Program-made: the position numbers and the translations under genes
In this document: piece by piece, positions 9,329 through 20,334 of the stretch
Position numbering within the stretch: position 1 is the first letter of the stretch
How the letters are laid out: each line of letters starts with the position of its first letter
Notes under the pieces: generated by a model
Told to the model about the DNA's origin: nothing
What the model saw: the letters and a program-made list of their open reading frames with translations, nothing else
Databases searched by the model: none
NCBI GenBank assembly: GCA_031280915.1
Contig: JAITGC010000081.1
Location: 1-64,000 of the forward strand
Length of the DNA: 64,000 bases
Reading direction: 5' to 3'
Source: Desulfovibrio sp.
Lineage (GTDB): Bacteria > Desulfobacterota > Desulfovibrionia > Desulfovibrionales > Desulfovibrionaceae

Positions 9329-12300
9329 TTATGCTGTCCTTTTGTTTTTGTTGAAGAATCCTTTCAGCCTGTCAAACCACAAATAAATCACCGGAGTGGT
9401 GAAGAGGGTCAATATCTGACTGACGATCAGGCCGCCCACCATAGTCAGGCCGAGGGGGCGGCGCAATTCAGCCCCCATGCCCTGGCCGAGCATGAGCGGC
9501 AGGGCACTCAGCAACGCGGCCAGGGTAGTCATCAGTATGGGGCGAAGGCGCAGCAGGCAGGCCCGGCGTATGGCCTCCAGCGGCGGCAGGCCCTCCCGGC
9601 GCTCCGCGTCAAGGGCGAAATCTATCATCATGATGGCGTTTTTCTTTACAATGCCGATCAGCAGAATAATGCCGATAATGCCTACGACGCCCAGTTCCAT
9701 GCGGGCCAGCAGCAGGGCGCAGAGCGCTCCTGCTCCCGCCGAGGGCAGGGTGGAAAGTATGGTCAGAGGGTGGATATAGCTTTCATACAATACGCCAAGC
9801 ACGATATACATGGTTACCACCGCCGCCAGTATGAGCTGAAGCTGGTTGGCGCTGGATGCCGCGAAAGCTTCGGCTGCTCCCTGAAAACGCGCGCGCAGGT
9901 CGGCGGGCAGGCCGGCCAGTGCTTCCCGTGTGGCACGCATGGCCGCGCCGAGGGAATATCCTTCGGCTATGTTAAACGAGACGGCGGCTGTCGGAAACTG
10001 CCCCTGCCGGGTAACAGTCAGGGGGACGGGGCGCTCTTCAACGGCGCCCAGGACGCTCAGGGGCACGGGATCGTTTCCCGCCCCGCGCACATAAAGGCTG
10101 TCCAGGCTAAAGGGGCCGGAACGGAAATGTGGTGCGACTTCCAACACCACCTTGTATTGGTTTGTCTGGGTGAAGATAGTGGAGACAAGGCGCTGCCCCA
10201 GAGCGTCATAGAGGGCGTTGTCGATATCGCTCATGCTGACGCCGAGGCGTCCGGCCGTATCGCGGTTGATGTTGAGCCAGACCATGCGCCCCGGCCTTTG
10301 CAGATCGCTCGTCACGTGCTCAAGCTCCGGGCGGGCGCGCATCTCCTCCACAAGACGCGGGACGCTCTCCCGCAATTCCTTGCCGGAAACGGCCTCCACA
10401 GTGAGCTGATACTGTCCCGGCGTCATGCGGTCTTCAATGGTGAGATCCTGTACGGGCTGCAGATGCAGGCGCAGGCCCGGCAACGCCAGAGCCTTACGCA
10501 TCAGGCGGCGGGCTATGGCCGGCGCGCGCGCGTCGCGCGCGCCGAGAGGCTTGAGATCTACTGTCAGCCGTGAAATATTCATGCTTGGATTGATGCCGTC
10601 CACGCCCACAAAAAAAATCACATCCGCCACAGCCGGGTCGCTCAGCAGCACATCGGCTATTTCCCGCTGGCGATTGCGCATGGCCGCGAAAGATGTTTCA
10701 GGCCCAGCTTCCACTGTACCCTGCAACACGCCTGTATCCTGCACGGGGAAAAAGCCCTTGGGCGTGATTATCCACAAAAGGCCGGTCAGAGCCGTCACCA
10801 TTGCGGCCAGGCCGAGCACAAGGGTCTGGTGACGAAAAACTCTATCCAGGCCGCCTTCGTACAGAGCCAGGAGAGCGCTGAAAAAATCGTTTTTGGGAGA
10901 GTCGTCAATTCGGGCGGCGCGATTTTTGAACATGACGGCGCAGAGCATGGGGGTAAGGGTCAGGCTTATAACGGCGGAAACAAGAATTGTCACCGCCAGC
11001 GTAATCGCGAATTCCCGGAACAGCCTGCCTGCCACATCGCCCATGAAAAGCAGGGGAATAAGCACGGCCACCAGGGAAATGGTCAGGGAGATGATGGTAA
11101 AGCCTATCTGGCCGGCTCCTTTCAGAGCCGCCTGCAGGGGAGATTCTCCGTCTTCCAGAAAGCGGGAGATGTTTTCCAGTACCACTATGGCGTCGTCCAC
11201 CACAAAACCGGTGGCGATGACCAAGGCCATCAGCGTCAGATTGTTCAGTGAAAAGCCGACCAGATGGATTACGCCCAGGGAACCCACCAGGGAAAGAGGC
11301 ACGGCAAGCGCCGGGATAAAGGTGGCCCGCGCGTTGCGCAAAAACAGCCAGATGATGAATATGACCAGGGCAACGGCGAAAACGAGTTCGTATTGGACAT
11401 CGCGCACTGTGGCGCGTATGGTGACGGTGCGGTCGGTGACGATACGCACTTCCACGGCATCGGGCAGCGACTGCTTGAGAGTGGGCAGCAGGCGTCTCAC
11501 GCTGTCGGCCACAGCGATGACGTTGGCGCCGGGCTGGCGCTGTACGGAAAGCACAATGGCCTGTCTGAAGGGTTGTCCTTCTCCCGCCACCCAGGCCGCC
11601 AGGCGGGCGTTTTCAGCTCCTTCCATCACTTCGGCCACGTCACGCAGGCGCAAGGGCGCGCCGTTTTTATAACCGATGACGGTTTGGGCATATTCCTCAG
11701 CCGAGGCAAGCTGATCGTTGGCGTCAATGGAACTTGCTCGCTCCGGCCCGTCGAAGCTGCCCTTGGCGGTGTTGACGTTGGCCCTGGCTATTGCCTGGCG
11801 CACGTCCGCCAAGGTAAGGCCGGCGGCGGCCAGAAGTTTCGGGTTCGCCTGCACCCGTACCGCCGGACGCTGGCCGCCGGAGAGGGTGACCAGCCCCACG
11901 CCCGGCAATTGTGAAATTTTTTGCGCCAAGCGCGTGTCCACCAAATCTTCCAGGCGGGTCAGAGACATGGATTCGCTCACCACAGCCAGCGTGATGATGG
12001 GCGGGTCCGCCGGATTGACCTTGCTGTAAACCGGAGGAGCCGGCAAGTCCTGCGGCAGCAGATTGTTGGCCGCGTTGATGGCCGCCTGCACTTCCTGTTC
12101 GGCCACATCAAGGGGCACGGAGAGGTCAAAACGCAGGGTGATCATGGAGGCCCCGGCGCTGGAAAGAGAATGCATCTGCACAAGGCCGGGCATAACGCCG
12201 AACTGCCGTTCCAGCGGCGCGGTGACCACAGCGGCGGCCACATCAGGTGAGGCGCCGGGGTAGAGAGTCTGCACCTGTATGGTGGGGTAGTCTATCTGCG

Positions 12301-12412
12301 GCAGAGCCGCCACAGGCAGAGAGCGCCAGGCCAGAAGGCCCGAAAGCATCAGGGCCGCCATCAGAAGTGATGTGGCAATGGGCCGTTGAATGAAAAGACG
12401 CGAGAAGTTCAT
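9329..12412 (-). CDS. RND multidrug efflux permease, tandem with the 6138-9284 gene
   Basis: 1027 aa; [12 protein letters not shown] start; [29 protein letters not shown]. Confidence 0.92.
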   Translation of the reverse strand: MNFSRLFIQRPIATSLLMAALMLSGLLAWRSLPVAALPQIDYPTIQVQTLYPGASPDVAAAVVTAPLERQFGVMPGLVQMHSLSSAGASMITLRFDLSVPLDVAEQEVQAAINAANNLLPQDLPAPPVYSKVNPADPPIITLAVVSESMSLTRLEDLVDTRLAQKISQLPGVGLVTLSGGQRPAVRVQANPKLLAAAGLTLADVRQAIARANVNTAKGSFDGPERASSIDANDQLASAEEYAQTVIGYKNGAPLRLRDVAEVMEGAENARLAAWVAGEGQPFRQAIVLSVQRQPGANVIAVADSVRRLLPTLKQSLPDAVEVRIVTDRTVTIRATVRDVQYELVFAVALVIFIIWLFLRNARATFIPALAVPLSLVGSLGVIHLVGFSLNNLTLMALVIATGFVVDDAIVVLENISRFLEDGESPLQAALKGAGQIGFTIISLTISLVAVLIPLLFMGDVAGRLFREFAITLAVTILVSAVISLTLTPMLCAVMFKNRAARIDDSPKNDFFSALLALYEGGLDRVFRHQTLVLGLAAMVTALTGLLWIITPKGFFPVQDTGVLQGTVEAGPETSFAAMRNRQREIADVLLSDPAVADVIFFVGVDGINPSMNISRLTVDLKPLGARDARAPAIARRLMRKALALPGLRLHLQPVQDLTIEDRMTPGQYQLTVEAVSGKELRESVPRLVEEMRARPELEHVTSDLQRPGRMVWLNINRDTAGRLGVSMSDIDNALYDALGQRLVSTIFTQTNQYKVVLEVAPHFRSGPFSLDSLYVRGAGNDPVPLSVLGAVEERPVPLTVTRQGQFPTAAVSFNIAEGYSLGAAMRATREALAGLPADLRARFQGAAEAFAASSANQLQLILAAVVTMYIVLGVLYESYIHPLTILSTLPSAGAGALCALLLARMELGVVGIIGIILLIGIVKKNAIMMIDFALDAERREGLPPLEAIRRACLLRLRPILMTTLAALLSALPLMLGQGMGAELRRPLGLTMVGGLIVSQILTLFTTPVIYLWFDRLKGFFNKNKRTA

Positions 12413-12454
12413 CGGCCCGTATGATAAACAGCGGGACTGAATCCCGCAAGGGCT

Positions 12455-14368
12455 TCAGGATTGTTGCCCGGCGTTTGCCCGCAGCCAAAGCTGAAGCACC
12501 AGCAGGGTCCAGAGAGGTTTGCGCAAATCGGCTTTGCCGGAGATATGCGCGTCCATCAGGGTACGCACGGCGCGCGGGTTAAATATGCCTTGGGCGCGCA
12601 GAGCGCCCTCGGCCAGCAGGTCTTCCATGAGCGGCCTGAGCCTGCCTCTGAGCCAAGCCGCCACGGGTATTTGAAAACCGCGCTTGTTGCGGCGCAGGAT
12701 TTCAGGCGGCAGAAGGCCGGCAAAGGCTTTTTTGAGGAGATATTTACGCCTGAAGCCACGCAGCTTGTGATGCAGGGGCAGGCGGGCGACAAATTCCGCC
12801 GTTTCCGTATCCAGGAAGGGCGCCCGCACTTCCAGAGAGTGGAGCATGGAGCAGCGATCCACCTTGACCAGAATATCGTCCAGCATAAACTGGCGCACAT
12901 AGACATGGAAGGCCCGAGCCAGAGGCGAAGCCGTTGCGGGGAGCCAGTGTTCATAGTGCTGGCGCGTCGGCTCAAAAAGTGTTTCAGGCTCCAGAAAAGT
13001 GGTTTCGGCGTAACCGGGGGTCAGCAATTCGCGCTGCATTTCCGGACTGAAGGCTGTGAGCAGACTCTGCACGCGCAGGGCGGCCGGCGTCAGCGCGCCG
13101 TTAAGAAAGGTTTCCGCAGCCAGCCGGGGGTTGATATAGCTGGCGGAGGCCGGCAACAGGCGCGGGATGCGGGACAGAACGCGCTGTATCAAGGTGGGCA
13201 GGGAATTGAACCATTCCGCTGCACGAAAGGCGATATAGTGCTCATAGCCAGCCCAAAGTTCGTCGGCCCCGTCCCCGCCGAGGGCCACAGTCACTTTTTC
13301 GCGCGTGGCGGCGGAGAGCAGCCAGGTGGGCGCCGCCGAGGCGTCGGCCATGGGCGTGTCCATGCTGCGCGCGACAAGGGGCAGAATATCGGCGCAGTCT
13401 TCGGCACTCAAGACGCGTTCATGATGATCCGTTCCATAGGCCCTTGCCGCAGCGCGCGCGTAACGAGATTCGTCGTAGGCGGCTTCGCGGAAAGCGATGG
13501 AGAAAGTTTTGACCGGCACAGCGGAATGGCGCGCCATAAGGCCGGTGACAATGGAGGAATCAATGCCGCCGGAAAGAAAAACCCCCAGGGGAACGTCGCT
13601 TATCATGCGGCGACGTACAGCTCTTGAGAGCAGGCAACGCAGTTCTTCGCACAGTTCTTCTTCGCCGCGCGCGTCGCCCTCGTCGGGGGAGGGCATGTCC
13701 CAATAGCGCTGGATATGGATTTGCCCCTTTTCCAGCACAAGATAATGGGCCGGGGGCAGGCTGGCGGCCTCACGGTAAATGGTTTGGGGTGTGGGTACGT
13801 ATTCATAGGCCAGATAGCGCATGACGGCCTTTGGGTCCACGGAGAAGGAAAAATACTTCAGGCGTTTCAGGGCCGTCAGCTCCGAGGCGAAGGCGAAAAT
13901 CCCGTTTTGCGTACTGTAAAAAAAAGGTTTTTTGCCAAAGCGGTCGCGGCCGCAGAAAAGACGATGACGATTCTCATCCCAGAGGGCAAAGGCGAACATG
14001 CCGTTGAAGCGTTCAAGGCAGCCCATGCCCCAGTAGCGGTAAGCCTCCAGAATGATTTCGGTGTCGGAATTGGAGATGAAACGCGCGCCTTGGGCCGCGA
14101 GAATTTTTTTAAGTTCCAGATAATTATAGATTTCTCCGTTAAAAGTTACGCAGAGACCGCCGTCCGTGTCGCGCATGGGCTGGCCGCCGCCGGAGATGTC
14201 AATGATGGAGAGGCGTCTGTGCCCGAGACAAACCGGCCCTTTCTCCCACAAGCCTTGACCGTCCGGGCCGCGGCGGACAAGGGCGTCTGTCATGGCTCGC
14301 GTGAGGGGCGCGGCTTCCGGGCCGAGGGGGTGTCCGTCCAGACGACAGAGACCGGCTATGCCGCACAC
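12455..14368 (-). CDS. asnB: Asparagine synthase (glutamine-hydrolysing), polysaccharide-cluster type
   Basis: GTG start gives (M)CGIAGLCRLDG with N-terminal catalytic Cys; GVFLSGGIDSSIV PP-loop. Confidence 0.88.
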   Translation of the reverse strand: MCGIAGLCRLDGHPLGPEAAPLTRAMTDALVRRGPDGQGLWEKGPVCLGHRRLSIIDISGGGQPMRDTDGGLCVTFNGEIYNYLELKKILAAQGARFISNSDTEIILEAYRYWGMGCLERFNGMFAFALWDENRHRLFCGRDRFGKKPFFYSTQNGIFAFASELTALKRLKYFSFSVDPKAVMRYLAYEYVPTPQTIYREAASLPPAHYLVLEKGQIHIQRYWDMPSPDEGDARGEEELCEELRCLLSRAVRRRMISDVPLGVFLSGGIDSSIVTGLMARHSAVPVKTFSIAFREAAYDESRYARAAARAYGTDHHERVLSAEDCADILPLVARSMDTPMADASAAPTWLLSAATREKVTVALGGDGADELWAGYEHYIAFRAAEWFNSLPTLIQRVLSRIPRLLPASASYINPRLAAETFLNGALTPAALRVQSLLTAFSPEMQRELLTPGYAETTFLEPETLFEPTRQHYEHWLPATASPLARAFHVYVRQFMLDDILVKVDRCSMLHSLEVRAPFLDTETAEFVARLPLHHKLRGFRRKYLLKKAFAGLLPPEILRRNKRGFQIPVAAWLRGRLRPLMEDLLAEGALRAQGIFNPRAVRTLMDAHISGKADLRKPLWTLLVLQLWLRANAGQQS

Positions 14369-15666
14369 GATGCCTTCCATGCAGCGTATTGCCGGACAAA
14401 TATTTCTGACAGGCGACTGCAGTTGCGTGCCGGGTCAAACATTTCTCCGACCAGAGCCATGCCCTTTTGTCCCATGTTGCGGGCCTCGGCCGGATTGCGG
14501 ATCAGCCACATGAGGGCTTCGGCAAGGGGTACGGCATCTCCGGGCGGCACAAGCAGACCTGTTTCGCGATGGCGTATCACTTCGGGCAGGGCGTTGACCA
14601 CGGTGCCCACTACCGGCAACCCATAGGAAAGGGCTTCGATAACTGTATTGGGTATGCCGTCACGCCGCCCTGAGGGGTGTATGACGCAGGGCGCGACGAA
14701 AATGTCGTGATTGAGGAGAATATCCGGCAGGTTATCGTGAGAAATAAAACCAGGCATGGAAACGGAATCCTCCAGGCCGAGTTTTTCGCGCAGGGACACA
14801 AGCATGCGTTCCAGGCTGCCAAGCCCCATAATTTTGCCGCCGCCGCCCGCAAGGGTCAACCGGAAGTCAAAGCCTTTTTCTTTCAGGATGCCGCAGGCCT
14901 GCAACAAAACGTCAAAGCCTTTTGTCACGTCAAAACGTCCCAGAGCCAGCAGACGGGCAGGGCTGTGAGCCAATATGGGGCTGGGCCGTTCCGCCGGGTC
15001 GGACAGGGTAAGGCTGTTATGGACGATCTCCACTTTGTTTCCGGCCTGGCCTTTATCGAAATTTTTGATGCGTTGCTGATCGGCTGTGTTGTTGGCGCGT
15101 ATGAAAAGAGCCGCGTCGAATTTTGCGCCCATATCCGGATCCGCCGGCTCCAGATTGTCGCCCCTTGCTGCGGCGGCAAAGGGGATTCCCGCGATGTCGG
15201 CCGCTACCCAGGCGGCGGTGGCCGCACCCCTTGGCCAGGGGGAATAAACCATGTCAATGCCGTCTTCGCGCAGTTGCCGCCCCAGGTACAGGCCAGCGCA
15301 GAAGCCCCAGAGATTTTCGGCGAAGCTTTCGAAGCTGCGCCAGCGCCTGCACAGGCTCCGGGTAAAAATTCGGCTGAATTGCCGGGGCGATGTCAGCAGG
15401 CAGCGCAGAATTTCCAGGCAGAAGACCGGCAGGCGCTTTATTCCGGCCGTGCACACGGGAGCTGCGGCAAGCATCTCCTCGGAGAGACAGCGTGTGTTGG
15501 GGCCATAAAGGGTATACACTTCCAGGGGCAGAGTCCGTCTCAGGTTTTCCACCTCGCGGAAGATAAAGGGCTGGGTAAAAAGCGGATACCACAGGAGAAT
15601 ATAGGCGATATGCGGCAGGCCGGCGGGCAGGGGACTTTGCGCGGCGGTATTCGGAATTTTTTGCAT
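14356..15666 (-). CDS. Glycosyltransferase, GT4-like
   Basis: C-terminal GRRDGIPNTVIEALSYGLPVVGTVVNALPEVIRHRETGLLVPPGD; probable start MQKIPNTAAQ at 15666. Confidence 0.85.
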   Translation of the reverse strand: MQKIPNTAAQSPLPAGLPHIAYILLWYPLFTQPFIFREVENLRRTLPLEVYTLYGPNTRCLSEEMLAAAPVCTAGIKRLPVFCLEILRCLLTSPRQFSRIFTRSLCRRWRSFESFAENLWGFCAGLYLGRQLREDGIDMVYSPWPRGAATAAWVAADIAGIPFAAAARGDNLEPADPDMGAKFDAALFIRANNTADQQRIKNFDKGQAGNKVEIVHNSLTLSDPAERPSPILAHSPARLLALGRFDVTKGFDVLLQACGILKEKGFDFRLTLAGGGGKIMGLGSLERMLVSLREKLGLEDSVSMPGFISHDNLPDILLNHDIFVAPCVIHPSGRRDGIPNTVIEALSYGLPVVGTVVNALPEVIRHRETGLLVPPGDAVPLAEALMWLIRNPAEARNMGQKGMALVGEMFDPARNCSRLSEIFVRQYAAWKASCAA

Positions 15667-15688
15667 GGCCTTGTCTTCCAGGGAGGCA

Positions 15689-16684
15689 TTATTCACTGGT
15701 CCAGTCTCCGGTGTGATCGCGCATTTCCCGCGTCTCCTCTTTCGCCGCAAGTTCACGCATGGTGTATGCCCGAGCGGAGAATTTTTCATATATCCATTGC
15801 AGATAACAATAAATTTTATCCAGCAGGGCGTCAACAGCGGCCTTGTCCGGCATATGGGGCGCGCCGCCGGGCATCATCTCCGAGGAGTGCCAGGTGAGAG
15901 AGAGCACGCCGCCGCCGCGCGCCACAAAAAGACGTGTGGCAAGCTGCATCAGCCAAAGCGGGTGGTGTACCGGCAGCAGGGACAGTGTGCCCCAGTTTTT
16001 CAGGCTGGCGCGCGCCAGGGGGCCGAGGCCGCCCCTCTCCGGAAGCCGTTCAAGCAGGCGGGGCAGGGGGCGGAAAAGCGGCGTGACCGTGAGAGGCACT
16101 TCAAAAATGCTTTTGCCAGCGGCGGGAATACGGTAGGGGGCAGTGGGCGCGGCAAAATGGTCAGGCCCCCGGAGAGGACTGTGCAGTGGCCTGACGGACG
16201 CGTCGCAGACAATGCCGGCCCGCGCCAGCAGGGGCCAGTGCGTTCTGCGGATGTCCCAGCGACCCATGCGGAAGGAAGCAGGTCGTTCTCCAAGAAAATG
16301 CCCGGCCGCTGTCAGCAGATTTTCGAGTTTCGCCGCGATGATGTCAGCCGGGATGCCGGCTGTGGAAACATCAACGGCAAATTCCGGCAGGCCCTTCGTC
16401 AAGGGCGGCGTATTCCAATGGTGCAGATGTGCGCCAATTTCCACCCTGTCTCCGAAGCTGTCGATGAATGCGGCGAGATCCGCGCGCGCCCGCGAGTTGT
16501 GAAAAACGCTGTGGGCGCAAAAGAGGGTAAGCCGCAAGGGAAGGGACATCAGGGGAGCAAGGCGCGTCAGGCAGGCGGTATTGTTTACCGGTGGGGAATA
16601 CCGGGCGTAACCGCCGCTGAAGAGGCCCTCTTCCTCCACGTCCAGGCTGACGGCGAGTTGGACTGACGACCTGGTCAGCAGCAT
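15689..16684 (-). CDS. Polysaccharide-deacetylase-like protein
   Basis: LAVSLDVEEEG start and GAHLHHWNTPP motif; embedded in glycosyltransferase cluster. Confidence 0.55.
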   Translation of the reverse strand: MLLTRSSVQLAVSLDVEEEGLFSGGYARYSPPVNNTACLTRLAPLMSLPLRLTLFCAHSVFHNSRARADLAAFIDSFGDRVEIGAHLHHWNTPPLTKGLPEFAVDVSTAGIPADIIAAKLENLLTAAGHFLGERPASFRMGRWDIRRTHWPLLARAGIVCDASVRPLHSPLRGPDHFAAPTAPYRIPAAGKSIFEVPLTVTPLFRPLPRLLERLPERGGLGPLARASLKNWGTLSLLPVHHPLWLMQLATRLFVARGGGVLSLTWHSSEMMPGGAPHMPDKAAVDALLDKIYCYLQWIYEKFSARAYTMRELAAKEETREMRDHTGDWTSE

Positions 16685-18042
16685 GGAGCCGCATTCGTCC
16701 CTTGGGCCGTCATGCCGGCCTTTGCGTTGATATGGCGCGTATAGAGATCGCAGAGGGCTTTGATATTGCTTTCTCCGTCAAACATGCGTTCCACAAGGGC
16801 CTTCCCGGCTGCGGACATGGCCGAGGCCAGCGCTTTGTCATTGAGCATTCGTCGTATGGCGTCCGCCAAGGCGGCCGGATCGCGCTGCGGCACAAGCAGG
16901 CCGGTTTCACCGTTGCGAATAACCTCGGGGATGCCGTTCACGTTGGTGGCCACTACCGGCAGACCGCAGGAGAGCGCTTCCATGATCACGTTGGGGATGC
17001 CGTCCCTGTCGCCGTTGTCATGCACCACGCTCGGCACAACCAGTACGTCGTGGCTGCACATGAAGGCACGCGCCTGATCGTGAGGCACAAAACCTGGCAT
17101 ATCCACCATATTCGTCAGATTCATGCGGCGTAGTTGGCGCAGAAGCCTGCCGCGCCAGCGCCCGTCTCCCACCAGTGTCAGGCGCACAGGCAGGTGCTCG
17201 CGTTTCAGGCGGGCCAAGGCCGTGAAAAGTTCTGGAAATCCCTTGGTTCGGGCAAAGCGTCCCACAGCAAGGATTGCGAAAACATCCCGGCAGGAGCGGG
17301 CAGGCAGCGGGGATGTTTGCTCCGTCCCGGCAAAAGTCAGGCTGTTGTAGACAAGATGCACCTTGTCCTGCTGCCCTGATGGGCAGAATTGTTGCAGCCA
17401 GCGCACATTGGCCAGATTGTTGGTGCGCAGAAAACGGGCGTCGCGCGTTTTTTCGTGCAGCAGGCCGTCCTCAGGGTAAATGTCCCCGGCACGCCCTGTG
17501 AAGGCAAAGGGAATTCCCGTCAGGCGCGAGGCCACCCAAGCGGCTGTTGCCGGCCCGTTCGCCCAGGCGGCATGGATAAGGCGGATGCCGCCGTCTCGGC
17601 AGTGTTCGGCCAGAAGAAAGCCCATCATAAAGCACCAGAGGTTTTCGCCCAGGGCTTCAAAATCGCGCATCTTGCGAAAAAAACCTTCCCGGAGAAGCCT
17701 CGCGACCTTGCGCGGTTCACGGCGCAGAGCGCGGAAAAAGGCCGTGAGCGCGGCGGTGGCGGAACAGACGCCGTAGCGCTGCAAAGGCCCTTTGAAGGCA
17801 CGCATTTCATCGCTGCAGCCCCTGAGCGATTTCCCGTACATGGTGTATACCTGAATGGGAAGCCCCAAGGCCTGAAGACGTCTTATTTCCCGGAATATGA
17901 AAGTTTCCGAAGAAAGGGGGAACCAGAGCAGAACATAGGCGATGGGGGGCAGGACATCGGGCGCGTCTCCGGCGGCGATTTTTGGGGCCGCGCCGGCCGC
18001 CGCGTCAGGGGTGGAGTCCGGTCCGGGACCGCCGTCCATCAT
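16675..18042 (-). CDS. Glycosyltransferase, GT4-like
   Basis: GDRDGIPNVIMEALSCGLPVVATNVNGIPEVIRNGETGLLVPQRD. Confidence 0.87.
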   Translation of the reverse strand: MMDGGPGPDSTPDAAAGAAPKIAAGDAPDVLPPIAYVLLWFPLSSETFIFREIRRLQALGLPIQVYTMYGKSLRGCSDEMRAFKGPLQRYGVCSATAALTAFFRALRREPRKVARLLREGFFRKMRDFEALGENLWCFMMGFLLAEHCRDGGIRLIHAAWANGPATAAWVASRLTGIPFAFTGRAGDIYPEDGLLHEKTRDARFLRTNNLANVRWLQQFCPSGQQDKVHLVYNSLTFAGTEQTSPLPARSCRDVFAILAVGRFARTKGFPELFTALARLKREHLPVRLTLVGDGRWRGRLLRQLRRMNLTNMVDMPGFVPHDQARAFMCSHDVLVVPSVVHDNGDRDGIPNVIMEALSCGLPVVATNVNGIPEVIRNGETGLLVPQRDPAALADAIRRMLNDKALASAMSAAGKALVERMFDGESNIKALCDLYTRHINAKAGMTAQGTNAAPCC

Positions 18043-19334
18043 TCGTGTTCCCGGCGATATTGCTCCACAAGGGACTGAGCCTTGGACATTTCTTCCGCTA
18101 CCGCGTCCAGGGCTTGACGGACGTGTTCCTCCTCGTGGACGGAGGAGAGGAAGAAGCGCAGGCGCGCCGTGCCTTCCTGTACAGCGGGGAAGGTGACAGG
18201 CATGACGTAAATGCCTCTTTTGAAAAGGGCTGTGGACAAAAATCCGGTCACCATGGAATCGCCCACCAGAATGGGCAGAACGGCGTAACCTTGGGCTGAA
18301 CCTGTGTCCAGGCTTTTGCTTTTGGCGTATTGCAGAAAGTATTTTGAGACGCGCTGCAGCCGCTGCACGCGTTCCGGCTCACGCAGCATGATTTCAAGGG
18401 CCTTGCGGCAGGCGGCCGCGATAACAGGCGGCATCCCCACACTGAAGACAAAGCCCGGCGAACCGTACTTGAGATGTTCCACCAGTTCGCGGCTGCCCGC
18501 GATAAAGCCGCCGCAGCCGCACATGGCTTTGGAAAGGGTGCTCATCCACATGTCCACTTCAGTGGAGTCGATGCCGTAATGCTCCCGCACACCGCGGCCT
18601 GTTTTGCCGAGTACTCCCAAAGAATGGGCCTCATCCACCAGCAGCATGCAGTCATATTTTTTCTTCAGAGCGACGATCCTCGGCAAATCAGGGATATTGC
18701 CGTCCATGCTGAACAGCCCTTCGGTGACGATTACCGCGCGTTTGTGGGCGCTTCTGTGGGATTTGAGTTTTTCTTCCAGATCGTCGCAGTTGTTGTGCGC
18801 GTAAGAGTAGCGGGACGCCCCCGAAAGCCGCGCGCCCTGTATGAGGGAATTGTGGGCAAGGCCGTCATGAAAAATGGCGTCGCGCGCGCTGAACAGAAAA
18901 CCCATGGTGGAAACATTGGTCGCATGGCCGCTGACGTAGACAATACAGTCTTCAACGCCGTAGAGTTCCGCGAAACATTTTTCCAGTTCCCGGTGCTGCG
19001 GGCGCTCACCGCCCACAAGGCGGCTTGCTCCGCTGGAGGTGCCGAATACGCGCGCGACCTCAGTGACCACATCGGTGATTTCCGGATGGGCGTTAATACC
19101 GAGATAGTCATAAGTGGAAAAATTGAGATATTCTTTGCCGTTGATGAGTGATGTAGCCTTGGCGGCGCGTTCGTGGCAGGCAAAGAGCGGATTTTCCATG
19201 CCCATTTTTCTGCCCATTTCCACCAGGCGGTCAAAGGAGAGCTTGGAACGCGCCCGGAATGCCGAGACATGCCCTTCATGTTCCGGCAGCCGCGCCTTTT
19301 TCGCATCAGCCGGAGAGGAACGTTTTTTTATCAT
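18039..19334 (-). CDS. Alpha-oxoamine synthase family PLP enzyme (BioF/Kbl/SPT-like)
   Basis: YLNFSTYDYLGINAHPEI, GTSSGASRLVGGERPQHRELE, LLVDEAHSLGVLGKTGRG, STLSKAMCGCGGF. Confidence 0.88.
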   Translation of the reverse strand: MIKKRSSPADAKKARLPEHEGHVSAFRARSKLSFDRLVEMGRKMGMENPLFACHERAAKATSLINGKEYLNFSTYDYLGINAHPEITDVVTEVARVFGTSSGASRLVGGERPQHRELEKCFAELYGVEDCIVYVSGHATNVSTMGFLFSARDAIFHDGLAHNSLIQGARLSGASRYSYAHNNCDDLEEKLKSHRSAHKRAVIVTEGLFSMDGNIPDLPRIVALKKKYDCMLLVDEAHSLGVLGKTGRGVREHYGIDSTEVDMWMSTLSKAMCGCGGFIAGSRELVEHLKYGSPGFVFSVGMPPVIAAACRKALEIMLREPERVQRLQRVSKYFLQYAKSKSLDTGSAQGYAVLPILVGDSMVTGFLSTALFKRGIYVMPVTFPAVQEGTARLRFFLSSVHEEEHVRQALDAVAEEMSKAQSLVEQYRREHE

Positions 19335-19560
19335 GCCTTGCCCTTCAAAGCTGTGGTCACGTACGCAACGTTATCTGTAAAAACGCATTCAAGACGGATA
19401 TAACAATTCAGGATAGCCGAAGTATTCGTGAATGGCAAGTTTTTTGGGCATAAAATCTTCGTGCGGCTTGACCTTGTACGATGTCCGGCGTATAAAAATT
19501 ATTGATGGCGGCTGTTTTATTTCATCACTAAAGGAGCCATCCAACGCGGAGGATTTGCGT

Positions 19561-19764
19561 ATGTTCGGCATCGGTATGCAGGAATTGCTGATTATTCTGG
19601 TGATTGGGCTTCTGGTTTTCGGCTCGAAAAAACTACCGGAAATAGGCGGCGGGCTTGGCCGGGCCATACGCAATTTTCGTCGTGCCGCCACGGAGCCGGA
19701 CGAAATTGACATAACCCCCAAGGAAAACAAGGAATCCACCGAAGGCGATTCCCGCAAAGCCTGA
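19561..19764 (+). CDS. tatA: Sec-independent translocase TatA/TatE family
   Basis: [41 protein letters not shown]. Confidence 0.92.
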   Translation: MFGIGMQELLIILVIGLLVFGSKKLPEIGGGLGRAIRNFRRAATEPDEIDITPKENKESTEGDSRKA

Positions 19765-19807
19765 CCTTGCGTCGGACATGAGGGACAAAGCGCACGGGAG
19801 CTTGAAG

Positions 19808-20236
19808 ATGAAAGCTGAACAAATATCTGTTTTTCTGGAAAACCGCGCCGGACGCCTGGCGGAGGTGACGCATGTGCTGGCGGAAGCCGGCGTCAATGTT
19901 CGCGCCCTTTCTCTGGCGGACACGTCGGATTTCGGCATTTTGCGCATGATTGTCTGCGACAATGCCAAGGCCCAGGCAATATTGAAGGAAAAGGGCTTTA
20001 CCCTGGGCCGCACCAGCGTGGTGGCTGTGGAAGTGGCCGACAGGCCGGGCGGCCTTGACGAGGTTTTGCAACTTGTTTCCAGCCACGGCATCAATGTGGA
20101 ATACATGTATGCCTTTATCCAGCGCGAGCGGGACGCCATCCTCATTTTCCGTTTCGACAAGGTGGACTTGGCTGTGGAAGTGCTCAAGAAGAACAATTTC
20201 ACCATCATCCCCGCTGATGTGCTCTGCCGGATGTAA
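19808..20236 (+). CDS. Tandem ACT-domain protein
   Basis: ISVFLENRAGRLAEVTHVLAEAGVNVRALSLAD and VVAVEVADRPGGLDEVLQLVSSHGINVEYMYAF. Confidence 0.85.
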   Translation: MKAEQISVFLENRAGRLAEVTHVLAEAGVNVRALSLADTSDFGILRMIVCDNAKAQAILKEKGFTLGRTSVVAVEVADRPGGLDEVLQLVSSHGINVEYMYAFIQRERDAILIFRFDKVDLAVEVLKKNNFTIIPADVLCRM

Positions 20237-20334
20237 GGCGGAAAAACAGCGCGACAACGTGAAGGCGCTGTTGCGCGGTGCTGCTTGGCCGGGGCCTTTG
20301 CCCCGCGTGCGGCAATAGAGACAAGTACATCAGG

